From SIG578 sp036311245 (lineage in GTDB: Bacteria; Bacillota; Clostridia; Oscillospirales; Ruminococcaceae), in assembly GCA_036311245.1 (NCBI GenBank), contig JAXJQH010000147.1, positions 1 through 6,204 on the forward strand: a stretch of 6,204 bases of DNA, read 5' to 3'. The translations under genes and the position numbers were made by a program. Shown piece by piece: positions 5,889-6,204 of this stretch; the stretch's first letter is position 1, and each line of letters begins with the position of its first letter. The notes under the pieces were generated by a model. That model searched no databases and was not told the origin of the DNA. It worked only from the letters and a program-made list of their open reading frames with translations.

Positions 5889-5919
5889 ATATTTTAAAAA
5901 CACTTGCAAATTAAAATAT
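5889..5919. repeat. A/T-only inverted repeat between the transporter operon and the rpmE promoter
   Basis: ATATTTTAA (5889-5897) is the exact reverse complement of TTAAAATAT (5911-5919), with 13 bases between. It begins three bases after the permease stop codon, and its right arm lies within the spacer of the rpmE promoter. It has no GC pairs and no following T-run, so I do not call it a terminator. It could be an operator overlapping the promoter or a chance A/T palindrome. Confidence 0.35.
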
Positions 5920-5932
5920 GCTATGGTATAAT
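5904..5932 (+). promoter_or_regulatory. Sigma-A promoter of rpmE
   Basis: A -35 box TTGCAA (5904-5909, two mismatches to TTGACA) is followed by a 17-base spacer and a perfect -10 box TATAAT (5927-5932). The bases TGG at 5924-5926 make an extended -10. Transcription should begin near 5938-5940, giving rpmE its own mRNA with a leader of about 130 nt, separate from the transporter operon. Confidence 0.85.
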
Positions 5933-5939
5933 ATCTATG

Positions 5940-6062
5940 TTTCGCACGCATGAGCCAAATCTTATGCTATTGGCAAACAGCTACTACCGCGGGGAATGCT
6001 TAAAAGGTAGGTCACAGCTTGCCTTGCAAGAAGCAGACAGACCGCTAACTTAAAAAGAGGTG
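5940..6062 (+). promoter_or_regulatory. Structured leader of rpmE, candidate L31 autoregulatory RNA
   Basis: The roughly 130-nt 5' leader contains no gene but has several possible pairings. GCCAA 5954-5958 pairs with TTGGC 5970-5974, CTACC 5984-5988 with GGTAG 6006-6010, GCTT 6017-6020 with AAGC 6031-6034 (the enclosed CTTGCAAG 6023-6030 is itself self-complementary), and GCGG 5989-5992 with CCGC 6042-6045 over a longer range. GGTC 6010-6013 could alternatively pair with GACC 6040-6043. Leader RNAs upstream of rpmE are known in Firmicutes and other bacteria and are thought to bind L31 for feedback control. I could not match this one to a specific family consensus by eye. No terminator-like hairpin with a T-run is present, so control would more likely act on translation. 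Confidence 0.5.
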
Positions 6063-6068
6063 AAAATC

Positions 6069-6204
6069 ATGAGAAAGGATATCCATCCCGATTACAAAAC
6101 CGTAACCGTTAAGTGTGCTTGCGGCGCAACTTTCGAGACAAAGTCTACTGCTGACGAAATCCGCGTTGAAATTTGCTCCAAGTGCCACCCCTTCTTCACC
6201 GGCA
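6069..6204 (+). CDS. rpmE: 50S ribosomal protein L31, partial (C-terminus beyond window)
   Basis: This protein of the large ribosomal subunit helps bridge it to the small subunit. The first 45 residues are visible, of about 65-70 in the family. They begin MRKDIHPDY, the family's hallmark N-terminus, followed by CAC at 16-18 and CSKCHPF at 36-42. The four cysteines C16, C18, C36 and C39 make this the zinc-binding (C+) form rather than the zinc-free paralogue induced on zinc starvation. The HPFFTG segment at the right edge is also a signature. The ATG at 6069 has AGAGGTG (6056-6062) six bases upstream, the same ribosome-binding sequence as xpt. The gene has its own promoter and leader. It is incomplete only because the window ends. 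Confidence 0.95.
   Translation, partial: MRKDIHPDYKTVTVKCACGATFETKSTADEIRVEICSKCHPFFTG

Noticed and set aside
1..6204. Mobile elements, CRISPR arrays, tRNA or rRNA genes
   Set aside because: No transposase or integrase, spaced repeats, terminal inverted repeats, tRNA-like cloverleaf or rRNA segment was seen. The window is an ordinary chromosomal operon region.

Overview
The window reads as a Gram-positive, clostridial chromosome, probably an Oscillospiraceae/Ruminococcaceae-type gut anaerobe. The support is strong Shine-Dalgarno sites, sigma-A promoters, a lipoprotein-type binding protein, tight operon packing, moderate GC and a four-cysteine ribosomal protein L31. The genus is an inference that I cannot prove from this sequence.

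Layout: positions 1-110 hold what is probably the 3' tail of an upstream gene and an intrinsic terminator. A near-consensus promoter (162-190) then drives a leader of about 110 nt with a transcription-terminator hairpin just ahead of xpt (xanthine phosphoribosyltransferase, 307-879). After a 43-nt gap comes a BMP/PnrA-family lipoprotein (923-2197). A 126-nt gap with a very stable GC hairpin follows. Then come a tandem-domain ABC ATPase with a TTG start (2324-3850) and two inner-membrane permeases (3851-4939 and 4939-5886), abutting or overlapping by one base. A second promoter (5904-5932) starts a structured leader for rpmE (L31), whose CDS is cut by the window end.

How it works together: the lipoprotein, ATPase and two permeases form a complete ABC importer of the B. 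subtilis NupNOPQ / L. lactis BmpA-NupABC type, which takes up purine nucleosides or a related purine compound. Xpt converts xanthine (and more weakly guanine) plus PRPP into XMP/GMP. The unit is therefore best read as a purine uptake-and-salvage operon. No nucleoside phosphorylase or deaminase gene lies in the window, so if nucleosides are the substrate, release of the base must be encoded elsewhere.

I found no clearly new system. The most interesting part is regulatory. The xpt leader has a terminator and mutually exclusive alternative pairings, as expected of a riboswitch or attenuator, but it lacks the conserved core of the purine (guanine) riboswitch usual on xpt in Firmicutes. The hairpin after the lipoprotein gene and the rpmE leader are also worth a look.
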